DNA of 64,000 nucleotides. It comes from Fabrea salina (taxonomy: Eukaryota; Ciliophora; Heterotrichea; Heterotrichida; Fabreidae). Both the position numbers and the translations under genes were made by a program. The stretch spans positions 124,001 through 188,000 of the forward strand of contig JALIHJ010000045.1 of NCBI GenBank assembly GCA_022984795.1, read 5' to 3'. The first letter of the stretch is position 1. Every line of letters starts with the position of its first letter. Positions 55,515-64,000 of this stretch are shown here, in pieces. The notes beneath the pieces are model-generated. The model was not told the DNA's origin, searched no databases, and saw only the letters and a program-made list of their open reading frames with translations.

Positions 55515-57953
55515 TTAGAAAATACTAATTATTGAGTGGGTGACCGGGTCGAAACTAGTAGTTCCTTGTTGGTCTTGGAAGTAGATCTTCCCAGAGTAAA
55601 GCAAAGGGTCCGAGGGTTCTGCAGTCAAGTTGGTGTAAACTTCTTCCCAGTTACCTCTTTGCTCCTTGACTCTGTAAGACTTGCTTTCTCCCAAAACGTA
55701 GATGTACTCAGTGTCTCTGCACAGAAGCTTCTTTCCAGGGAGCACTAATTCTTGTTCAAAGCTGTTGTGCTTAGTGTTGTACTGGTACAGATTGTTGGCT
55801 GAGCTACTAGTGAGTAGTAAGTTGCCTTTGAAAGAAACCCACTTGGGGTCTGGGAGTTCTTCTGGGAGTTTGCAAAGGGTCTTCCACTGCTTGGTTTTTA
55901 ACTCGTAGCCGTAAAGCGACAGTGAGTCACTGGCTAAGCAGTAAACCACTCCTTGGTTATAAAAGGCTTTAGTAAGCTTAGCAGGAAGGGTTACTGATTC
56001 TTCTAGGTACAGAGTGTGAGGGTCAAGTAGAACTGCCTGGTCTGAACCTAAGACAAACAAGTTCCTGTTCGGAAGAGTGCAGTGGTGCAGATAGTTACCC
56101 ATTCTGGACTGGATGAGCTCAGGAACAATTCTTACTGAATCGGTTTTAGTTTCCAGGTCAAGGGTTTTGAGTCTGTTTCCGTAAAGCTTAAAGTGGTACC
56201 TAGAGCTGTAAGTAGGCAGCTGGAACTCTTCTTTCTCCAGAATGAACTTACTGCTTTCGTTAGTATGAAACAGTTTGCCCAGAATCACCATTCCGTCGCT
56301 TTCGTACCTTCTGATTGAATTTGCTAAGTCTTTCTGGTTCCAGTGGAGCAAACACTCTGCTAGAGAAGTTGATTCTTCCAGGTTCTTTTCTATTTCGTAA
56401 ATTTGAGTTTCAAATGAGTTCAGCTTAGCTACTTCTTCACTGCATATTTGGTCAAGGACAAGCTTCATTTGGTTTGTGAAGTCGTAAGCTCTTTGCTTGA
56501 GTAAGTTTATGGAGCCTTTGACTGCAGTCAAGGAGTCGTGCATCTTGGACTCTTTTCTGGACTTGTCAGGAATGATTGACTCCATAACATGGTATTTAGA
56601 TCCATAGTCTTCGTAGTGGGATGGAATATGCTTAAAGCACAAGTAAGAAGAATTGCATCTGCATAAGAAGTTAGGGTCAGTACCACAGTACTCGCACTTG
56701 TTGGTAGGTGAGTCGGAAGTGATGGCCTTGGAAAACTCTGGCAAAGGAATTGAAAATGCTTGAGTGTGATCTTTCATGAACTTTTCTTGTTGTTGTTTCT
56801 TTTGGTGGAGTTCGTTGACTTTATCTGAGAGTTTTCTGAGTCTTGAATCGTTGTCCCAAAAGTTTTGGAACACGTCTTTGGTTTGCAAGTGGTCATTGAA
56901 GAGTTTGGTGATTTCGTTTCTAAGGTTCAAAGTAGTTGCAGCTCTGCTTTCACAGAAACTGCAGTCAGAATTAGAGCACTTTATGCAGGAACTGTGACCG
57001 CAAGGGTGTTTGAAGGCGCAAGAACTACAACCTTGATGTCCGCATGGAAACTTTTCTGTGCAGTCACTGCAGAGTATGTGATTGCATGCACTTTTCTTTT
57101 GATAGTTTTCAAAGCATTGTCCGCACACCTCATGACTACAACTAAGAGTAACTTTGCAGCTTAGACATGACTTATGACCACATTTCAAGTATACCATGCA
57201 TTCTTTGCATACTTTGTGACCGCAATTTGAGAGTAAGCAGCAGTTAGAACATGCCTCATGACCACAGTCTAAAGTCTCCACATATTCACTATAAACCTTA
57301 TGACCGCATTTGAGCTCAACTTTGCAAAAAGGACAAACTCCATCATCCCAGTATTGTAATTCAGGACTTATTGAATTGCAATCATAGCAAATCAGGTGTT
57401 CACAAGCAAAATAGTAGGCACTGGAGCATTTTGGACAAGTTGTATGGCCGCATCTTGTGCTCGAATCTTCTAATTCACATTCCCAGCAAATCTTATGCCC
57501 ACATTTCAAAGTTTTAGAATTTCCTGAACAGTGAGTGCAGACTATGTGCCCACAAGCTAAACTTATGGAGCACTGCGAGCAAGCTTTATAGCATTGAGTA
57601 CAAATTTTATGTCCACACAGCAATGCCTCAGCATTAGTTTCGCATTTCCGACAAACTATATGACCACATTGCATTGCTTTGATTCTCTGTGGGCATATGA
57701 AACATTCTGTATGTCCGCATTGTAAGCTACATTTTGGGACACAAATTTCGCAAATTTCATGTCCACACTTTTGTTTTTGAGTTTGACAGGCATTACAAAC
57801 TTGGTGCCCGCAATGTATTCTCTTAGATTGTGAGTAACATTTTTTGCAAAATTTATGCCCACATTGTGACATTATTGAACATCTTGCACAGATATTTCTT
57901 CCGCATAAGCATTGATCATGAGCTGAGTTGCCACAATAATTGCAATGCACCAT
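55515..57953 (-). CDS. Protein with about 18 CGH-x2-C-x2-C repeats, B-box-like module, coiled coil and propeller-like tail
   Basis: 812 aa. Residues 1-340 are a chain of about 17-19 short zinc-type units of the form CGHxxCxxC (for example CGHKFCKKC, CGHEICEIC, CGHTTCPKC), spaced every 15-20 residues, with a few degenerate ones (CGHKVYSEY). Around residue 425 lies a variant B-box-like cluster (CEYCG, FLCRC, LCFKH, H), followed by a coiled coil. The last 200 residues contain short beta blocks (SLYGYELKTKQWKTLCKL, NNLYQYNTKHNSFEQ) like a kelch propeller. The unit resembles NF-X1 or RING-like knuckles but the long tandem chain is not one I know. May bind nucleic acid or act as E3. Confidence 0.85.
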   Translation of the reverse strand: MVHCNYCGNSAHDQCLCGRNICARCSIMSQCGHKFCKKCYSQSKRIHCGHQVCNACQTQKQKCGHEICEICVPKCSLQCGHTECFICPQRIKAMQCGHIVCRKCETNAEALLCGHKICTQCYKACSQCSISLACGHIVCTHCSGNSKTLKCGHKICWECELEDSSTRCGHTTCPKCSSAYYFACEHLICYDCNSISPELQYWDDGVCPFCKVELKCGHKVYSEYVETLDCGHEACSNCCLLSNCGHKVCKECMVYLKCGHKSCLSCKVTLSCSHEVCGQCFENYQKKSACNHILCSDCTEKFPCGHQGCSSCAFKHPCGHSSCIKCSNSDCSFCESRAATTLNLRNEITKLFNDHLQTKDVFQNFWDNDSRLRKLSDKVNELHQKKQQQEKFMKDHTQAFSIPLPEFSKAITSDSPTNKCEYCGTDPNFLCRCNSSYLCFKHIPSHYEDYGSKYHVMESIIPDKSRKESKMHDSLTAVKGSINLLKQRAYDFTNQMKLVLDQICSEEVAKLNSFETQIYEIEKNLEESTSLAECLLHWNQKDLANSIRRYESDGMVILGKLFHTNESSKFILEKEEFQLPTYSSRYHFKLYGNRLKTLDLETKTDSVRIVPELIQSRMGNYLHHCTLPNRNLFVLGSDQAVLLDPHTLYLEESVTLPAKLTKAFYNQGVVYCLASDSLSLYGYELKTKQWKTLCKLPEELPDPKWVSFKGNLLLTSSSANNLYQYNTKHNSFEQELVLPGKKLLCRDTEYIYVLGESKSYRVKEQRGNWEEVYTNLTAEPSDPLLYSGKIYFQDQQGTTSFDPVTHSIISIF

Positions 57954-58129
57954 TTTAGATTGTAGTCTGAATCAAATACTTAAATGTCCTTAAAGACCTA
58001 TTCTAACTAACTGGAATATAAATTCTTGAAAAACCCACACATGCACAGAATGCGAAACCGAAGATAGATGCTAATAGGACAGCTTTTTGCACAAAAGACA
58101 ATACCTATTACTAAGATATAGTGCTACGA

Positions 58130-58476
58130 AGGAAAAACTCGGCATTAAGCAGATGGAAAAAGCCACAAAGAACTTTATAAACTGGATTCACAACAAGGAA
58201 TTCCAAGCTCAACAAAAGACTTGTGAAGCAAATTCCTTTTGATGTACCTCTTAAAAGCCCCAGAAATTGACACAGAACACTTACCTCAAACGCTATCACA
58301 ACCTGTAAAAGCACCAAGCAACCCATTAACCCATTTAAAGCAACTTTAAATATAATTTGAAAATGAAAAGCGTACTGTTCTGCAATCCAAAGTAACTTCC
58401 AGAAGCGCAATGAACCCAGGCAGCATAAACATCCCAGTTGACCCCGAAAAGCCTAAGACCTCAGAAGTCGACTTGT
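58130..58476 (+). pseudogene. Decayed coding-like sequence, unknown
   Basis: Plus-strand fragments read as coding in shifting frames: KQMEKATKNFINWIHNKEFQ, VKQIPFDVPLKSP, IDTEHLPQTLSQPVKAPSN, then MNPGSINIPVDPEKPKTSEV followed by a stop at 58474-58476. Several stops and shifts. No family recognised. Could be the remains of a host gene or of a mobile element. Confidence 0.35.
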
Positions 58477-58710
58477 AAACAGAGGTCTATCGCCCAACCC
58501 CTTCCTAAGCAATTTGAGCATAGTGCATGGTTGCATCTTTGTGCTCGAACTTGGCAGCCTTTGCAAACTTCATGTCCACAATCTGTTTTAATGCCTATGT
58601 CCGCATCCCAAAGTGACTGAACACTCTTGACAGCACGCGTGTCCACAAGAAGTATTGTAAAGAAACTTGCTTTGAAAACATTTGTTGCATTGTCTCGTTG
58701 CTTCCTGCAT
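58461..58710 (-). pseudogene. Fragment of a second CGH-repeat gene
   Basis: Begins with ATG at 58710 (MQEATRQCNKCFQSKFLYNT), then CGHACCQEC and CGH, and after one frameshift CGHEVCKGC and CNHALCSNC. Clearly from the same family as 55515-57953 and on the same strand, so a broken neighbouring copy, cut off after four or so units. Confidence 0.75.
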
Positions 58711-58835
58711 GTATTAATTAGGGTGTAGTTGGGGGCTCAAATTATTTAAAATGTTCTAAACTAAATTCATACTCTCCAGATTATTCTTGGAATTGACTCT
58801 GAGGTGTTAGGCAAGGTTCAATAACTAACCATAAT

Positions 58836-59027
58836 TCAGTTAGAAGACTCTGACTTTGTACCTACTTTTAGATTCACTGGTATTGGTACTTCTTCGTCAA
58901 GTGGAACTAGTTCTAAAGTTGTATTTCTGCTCTTGAACTTGGTAGTTTTCTCTGAAAACTCAAAGCTTCAAGTCTTCACCTCGACTCTTATAGTAGGTTT
59001 AGTGATCTTTTCTTTGACCTGTTTCAG
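58836..59027 (-). pseudogene. Short decayed coding-like fragment
   Basis: Minus-strand frame LKQVKEKITKPTIRVEVKT, a TGA, then SFEFSEKTTKFKSRNTTLEL and VPLDEEVPIPVNLKVG to a stop. Reads as coding but family unknown. The rest of 58711-59215 shows nothing I can support. Confidence 0.3.
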
Positions 59028-59230
59028 TGACTATTGCAGTTGAGTGGTTTGAAATTAACTACATTTATACTTTGTTGCAAAACTGGGTACTCTGAATTCA
59101 TTACTTAGTCAGAAGCATAAGCTAGAGATCACAGTGATTCACAAGTAGAGAAATAACGATAGAAACCAAAAACATACGCTTTGTCACACACCTAAAATTG
59201 CGAATTATTCTGATTAACTTAGTGAGTAAT

Positions 59231-59522
59231 CTAGAGTCAGACAAACTAGAAGACGAAAGGAACCAGCTCACGACGAAACAAAAGCAAAACTAGACACAGA
59301 AATTAAGAACTACGTAAACACAATCATTAAAACCAGAAAGACTCCACACGAAGAAACAAAGCAGGAAGACGGAACAACGACGCTCCCAAAACACGAAGAA
59401 ACACGAACGGAACTCAAGAGGAAAAGAACGGCAGAAGAAAATGACAACCCAACCAAAAAACTACCCAAGACACAAAGCAGAGGCCTAGACGGCTTACAAC
59501 AATTCCAATAAATAAATAAATA
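59231..59522 (+). mobile_element. 5'-truncated LINE with 15-bp target-site duplication beside an ATG
   Basis: 292 bp between perfect 15-bp repeats (AACTTAGTGAGTAAT, 59216-59230 and 59523-59537). It holds an open frame without ATG from 59233 to 59511, 92 codons, Lys/Glu/Thr-rich, ending KTQSRGLDGLQQFQ and a TAA, then an (ATAA)n tail. That is the expected look of a non-LTR retrotransposon 3' end inserted by target-primed reverse transcription. Intact frame and perfect repeats suggest it is the youngest of the three copies. The host ATG at 59539 follows the second repeat by one base. Confidence 0.85.
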
Positions 59523-59538
59523 AACTTAGTGAGTAATT

Positions 59539-62500
59539 ATGTCGAAGTTGCTTTTAGTTCCAATGCTATTGCATATTGCTTGTTGTGCTTGTCCCGCCAA
59601 CTGCGGAAGTTGTGGAACAGGGGTAGACAGTTGCACAGCTTGTTCAACAGGTTACCACCTAACTCAAGGGATGTGCATCAACTTCTGCCCAACCGGATTT
59701 ACTCAGGAATCTGGAGTATGCAGCCCTTCCGACACTTTTGTGTTTCATCTAAGCTTAGAAAACGCGATTTTGGACATTGTGCAAGACCAAAGGAACTCCA
59801 TCCCAGTGCTGACGGGGAAAGACAACAGCTTCTACCCCAACTACGATTCAAGTGACCCTATTGCTGCAATTGGAAGAGGGTATTACTTCAACGGAGTTTC
59901 TAGCTACATGCAATTACCTCCTCACGCTTATGATGGAGGCAAGGAACTAACTCTGGCCCCTAAATTCACTATGGTGTTTTGGGTAAACCCTAAGCTTTTT
60001 GGGAAGGAATTGTTCGATAAGAAGGATGCCAGTAACATTGGGATTCAGCACCTGAGATTAGAAATACATTCAAACTATTTATATGTAGTGATGGAAAGCA
60101 TAACCTATACTTTGCACACCACTACAAACTCGGGTGAATGGAGTTTTCTAGTGTTTAAGACCTACACAGAGTCTGGCAACTACAAAATCTCTTTCTCAGT
60201 CAATGGAAATACTCCTGCGGTTGAAGACCTTGGGAATAACTTTTACCAAGATGCTACTACTGGATATGTTTCCAATATAGGAGCTTATTACCACGCTACA
60301 AATTCAATGTTGCTGTTTTTTTGGGGATTTTTGTGGGAGTTCAGGATCTACAACACTGACTATGACACTTCTAGTCTGTTACAGTCTTCTGGGTGTTTAG
60401 GAGGATGCATTTATTGCCCAAGCAACAACTTAGATCAATGCTTGTCTACTTGTGACATAAATGAATACTGGGATGACCCAAATAGCTCATGCAAGCAATG
60501 CCATCCTAACTGCCAGCAAACTGGATGCTTTAGATATGACTCCTCTTGCAATCTGTGTAGTGATCAACTATGCGAAACCTGTGATAGCTTTTCTACTTGC
60601 CAAACTTGTATCCCCAATGCTTCTCCTTCTTCTGATTGCCAGTGTGATCCTGGGTATGCCTGGAACTCTGTAACAGAATCTTGTGATGAAAGTTCTGCCA
60701 CTTGCACTTCCAACTGTAACTTTTGCACCACCTCAGCATTCAACCACTGCACTCAGTGCTCAACTAGCTACTACTTAGTCAACGAAGTATGTCACCCTTA
60801 CTGTCCTTCTGGTTACTCCCTTAACTCTGGAGTCTGTGACTTGTTTGATGACTTTGTATTCCATTTTCAGCCTCACTCAATACAAGACGTGGTGACTGAC
60901 TCCAAGTCTTCCATCCCTTTATCAACTGGTACAGACTCTTCCTTTTACCCTGACTCTACCCAAGGAGACCCTTACCCAACTCAAGGAAGAGGTTACTTTT
61001 TCAGCGGAACCTCCCACATGCAGTATGAGTGTCAAGCAGGCTGCAGTCCTACTCTTGTGATCTCGCCTAAGTTTACTTTGAGTATGTGGATCAAGTCAAC
61101 ATCGAGTTCTGGCACTCTGTTCTCCAAACAGAAGAATACTACTCCCTACACCAAGTCAGTTGCAGTAGAGCTTGACTCCAACAGCCCTAAAATCCATTTA
61201 AACGTTTCAGGGTATACATCTTACACAAATATCTGTGCCTTGAACCAAGACTGGAACTTCCTGGTAATCTCAACAAGCATTGACTCTACTCCACAGTTCA
61301 AACTCCAAGTTCAAGTAAACACTACTTGCACTGACTCAGTAAGTTTGGGAACTAACTGGTTAGAAGATTTTCAAGACAACTACTATTTAGTGATAGGTGC
61401 AGCTTTAGGTGGAACTGACACCTTCAGCAACTTCTTTTCTGGGTTCATTTGGGAAGCCAGACTTTACAATGCTCAAAAAGACCCCAGCACTCTGGTGCAG
61501 TCCTCAGATTGCAGAACCTGTGACCACTGCCCCATTGACAACTTCAACGAATGCTTATCAATCTGTCCAATAGAGCATTTTTGGAACGGGTACATCTGTG
61601 AAAACTGCAACTCTGAAGAGGACAAAGGCTGTGTAGATCCAGACTTAACTTTCGAAGCTAGTCTCACAACTCAGGCAGACAACTCACTGCAACTCAGTTT
61701 CTCAGAGGACCTAAAATCATCCCTTAGAGAAGATGACTTTGAAGTGGTGCTGCAGAACGAGACTATTCAGTACAGTTACTTTCTAGAAGAACTTAGTCTC
61801 AGCAGCTACAGGATCAACCTAACCTTCAAGTCATTTGTCTTGGAGGGAGAAGTGGTTCAAATAAAGTTCACTTCCAGCATTCTAAGCAGCTTGAACCACA
61901 CTTTAAGCAGCAGTAAAATTCAAGCTGAACTAAATGAGTTCCAGCCAGGCACCCACGAACCAGAAGAGCCCCAAAGCCTGGGAGAGCCCCAAATCCCAGA
62001 AGAACCAGTCAATTTCTACGCCAACTTAACAACTGAAGACAACTCTTTAAACATCGAATTTTCAGAGGAACTAGAAATGCCCTTAAACAAAGACAAGCTT
62101 ATAGTAGAACTTAAGAATAAGACTATTGACTACACCTACTCCTTAAAAGAACTCAGTCTCAACAGGTACAGAATAACTCTGAACTTCAAGTCATTTGTTT
62201 CAGAGGGAGAAGTAGTTAGGGTGGAATTCATCACACAACTCCTAAGTACTTCCAACCGCACTTTAGCTAACAACACTCTTGAAGCCAAGCTGCAGAAATA
62301 TGACTTGGCTAAAGTCCAAACCAGGCAAGCTAGGGAGCAAGTGCAATCACTAATTGCAGGAACAGGAACTACCACAGCCTTTTTCAGTTTAGTCAGCCGA
62401 AAACCATCAACTTTATGGACTTTAATGAACACTCTTGAGATACTGTCCTACATAGCCTTAAGTAGCAATCCCCTCACTCCAAGAATCAGAGGATTCTTTG

Positions 62501-63514
62501 AAGGAATAGACTTGCTGGAGTCTTTCAGGGCCTACTTAGACTACGCCTTAAAAGCCCTTACAGGCAGTGACTCCAGAAGCTATTCTTCAAGGTTTTCCTC
62601 AAATCTTTTCATGGTAACAGCTGCCACAAACTTAGCAGTATTGGTTGTGCTTTTAGTAGCATGGCCTTTTATTTGGATGGTATCGAAAACATTCACATCT
62701 GCTGAGGAAATACTCAAAGAACTGGCTGAAGGAGTACAAATACAATGTGTTTATTAGGTACTGGATCCAATGCTATTTAGACTTAGTAATAGCTTGCTTG
62801 ATCCAGTTATCTGATTTTCCAGAGGTTGAAGCACTGGAAATAGCCAACTATTTATCAGCTGGGTTGGTACTTTGCTTTGTTGTAGCTACTCCTGTGTCTC
62901 TGTGGCTATTCAACAAAAAGAAAGCATATGAAATAGCCGAATCAGACGAAGATTCGCATTTCTATTCTACTTGGGGAGCTTTGTTTTACGAGTTCGACCG
63001 AGAAAACAAGCCAGCAGCTCCCTACACCTACTTTCTGTTTGTCTCAATCAGAATATTACTAGCAGGGAGCTTGGTACTTTTGGGTAGCTACCCTTTGGTT
63101 CAAGCTGGTATTAACGCAGCAATCATGCTAAGCTATGCTTTATTTACCTGTGCAGTGAGGCCGAACCTTGAAAAAAGCAAGCAAATAGTGAATGGTCTCA
63201 CCGAAACAATTGTGTTCTTAGTATTTTTGGCTGTAATGTACTTTCTGAACAGTGATTGGGAAGGCAGCTTCTACAAAGTTGAGAACCTCATAGTATGCTT
63301 GGTTTTAGGAGTAGTTTTATTTCAGGCTTCCACTGCTATTTTCAGTTTTGCGTACAGAGTTTACTCTTTCTTGAGAGAAAAGAATAGTACTAAAGTAGTC
63401 AACTTACAAGAAAATAGTTTAGTAAACAAAACTCAAGGGACAAACATCACTACACAAATAGGAAGTCCTGAGGTTGTGCGATATGACCCCCAAAATTTCT
63501 TCAGAAAAGAGTAA
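59539..63514 (+). CDS. Large LamG/Cys-rich surface protein with multi-pass C-terminus, one frameshift
   Basis: Two frames, 59539-62757 and about 62732-63514, joined by a +1 shift somewhere in 62689-62731. Signal peptide (MSKLLLVPMLLHIACC), furin-like Cys-rich units (CPANCGSCGTG, CTACSTGYHL), two LamG-like domains each followed by Cys-rich units (CQTCIPNASPSSDCQC), two homologous beta domains (LSFSEDLKSSL, IEFSEELEMPL), then helices shared with 52230-55237 (FIRYWIQCYLD against FIRFWIQSYLE, and NSDW). At the junction the sequence is 2 nt shorter than the paralogue, so a small indel, not an intron, explains it. A LINE lies one base before the ATG. Confidence 0.75.
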
Positions 63515-63715
63515 CAAATTTAACTTTAAAGATAAATCTCTATTCATACAGCTGTATTGATAGTTATGCATAGGAGCAAGCTGCATTCTGGAGTCAGTCA
63601 GTGCAAGTCCAGTCGAAAACTTAAGTTATTGGAACCTTAACTACTTCTCAAACCAAGAAATTGTTTCTTACTTCAAATTCTTTAACAATGCAACCTAAAA
63701 CTGATCTCATAGTTA

Positions 63716-64000
63716 TTAGTTTATATCATTATTTGGCTTTCTTCTGAAGAATTCAGTTGGATCCCTTTGAGGCACTTCAGGGCTTTGTGTCTCGTCAGTG
63801 ATATTTATTTGCCTAGGTTGAATCCTTTGAACAGTTGCTTTATTCCTAGCCCAAGAACGAATTCTCTGGACCAAACCAAAAATAGCCATGATGGTTTGGA
63901 CTAAAATCACTAATGAAACTACCCAAGTGATTAGTTGTTCCAGGACTCCGAATGAATCTTCCCAGTCACTGTTTAAGAAGCAGATCACTACCAGGAAGAT
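63716..64000 (-). CDS. C-terminal end of a third surface membrane-protein paralogue (runs off right edge)
   Basis: 95 codons, open to the right edge. Contains FLVVICFLNSDWEDSFGVLE and a final membrane helix, then a Lys/Arg/Gln tail ending DPTEFFRRKPNNDIN, parallel to FLAVMYFLNSDWEGSFYKVE and DPQNFFRKE at the end of 59539-63514. The two genes are convergent and separated by 201 bp without a recognised feature. Most of the gene lies outside. Confidence 0.85.
   Translation of the reverse strand: MFLVVICFLNSDWEDSFGVLEQLITWVVSLVILVQTIMAIFGLVQRIRSWARNKATVQRIQPRQINITDETQSPEVPQRDPTEFFRRKPNNDIN

Noticed and set aside
62656-62757. A tiny intron to explain the frame change in the LamG protein
   Set aside because: No GT...AG of 15 or 16 nt lies in the overlap; 40-55 nt options would remove sequence that aligns with the paralogue. 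A small indel fits better.
1-64000. tRNA genes and CRISPR arrays
   Set aside because: No tRNA-like A/B box plus cloverleaf was found in the intergenic gaps. The 23-24 kb repeats are not CRISPR: units and spacers differ in length and the organism is eukaryotic.

Overview
The window reads as a gene-dense somatic (macronuclear) chromosome segment of a ciliate, most likely a heterotrich (Stentor/Fabrea/Blepharisma relatives). Three things point there. Four introns of only 15-16 nt (GTAA...AG) can be placed with confidence, a size known from heterotrich ciliates. The spacing is extreme: many neighbouring genes are 0-50 nt apart, divergent start codons can be 7-23 nt apart, and three convergent pairs share the four bases TTAA as both stop codons. 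The code is standard: stops are almost all TAA or TAG, with one clear TGA (UBC9). The species is not identified.

Layout. 0.5-20 kb: housekeeping genes (inositol-phosphate synthase, RING finger, short VPS13-like protein, an Aurora-like kinase divergent from a cyclin, a POLD3-like subunit, Rieske protein, hybrid histidine kinase, a WW-Yip1 fusion, copine, UBC9, zf-HIT protein, an ankyrin gene recovered by adding three tiny introns). 20-22 kb: CCDC124, a mitochondrial carrier and a CCT-motif protein. 22-24.6 kb: a gene-poor island with a dead B-box/TPR gene, 43-bp tandem repeats, a tandem array of hairpin-forming units and a strongly structured RNA candidate. 24.6-50 kb: a B-box/TPR gene, GPI-type surface protein, TTC38, eS25, M20 hydrolase, NAA20, a degenerate myosin, GCN2, a SIAH-type ligase, CNOT9, a USP12/46-type protease, an F-BAR protein, chitin synthase and a nucleotide-sugar transporter. 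50-64 kb: an accessory-like region with recently duplicated TPR units, three members of a large surface membrane-protein family (two of them carrying one frameshift), a protein with about 18 CGH-x2-C-x2-C repeats, decayed gene fragments and LINE tails.

Themes. (1) Several proteins share a variant B-box-like zinc module followed by a coiled coil, fused to different ends (TPR, FG/PQTPP repeats, CGH array plus propeller-like tail); the plan resembles animal TRIM proteins but is built from other parts. (2) Three 5'-truncated non-LTR retrotransposon tails sit in the short intergenic gaps; one duplicated the host start codon in its 14-bp target-site duplication, another landed one base upstream of an ATG. 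(3) Chitin synthase sits tail-to-tail with a nucleotide-sugar transporter, which may fit cyst-wall or lorica synthesis. All functional calls come from reading motifs by eye; no database search was run.
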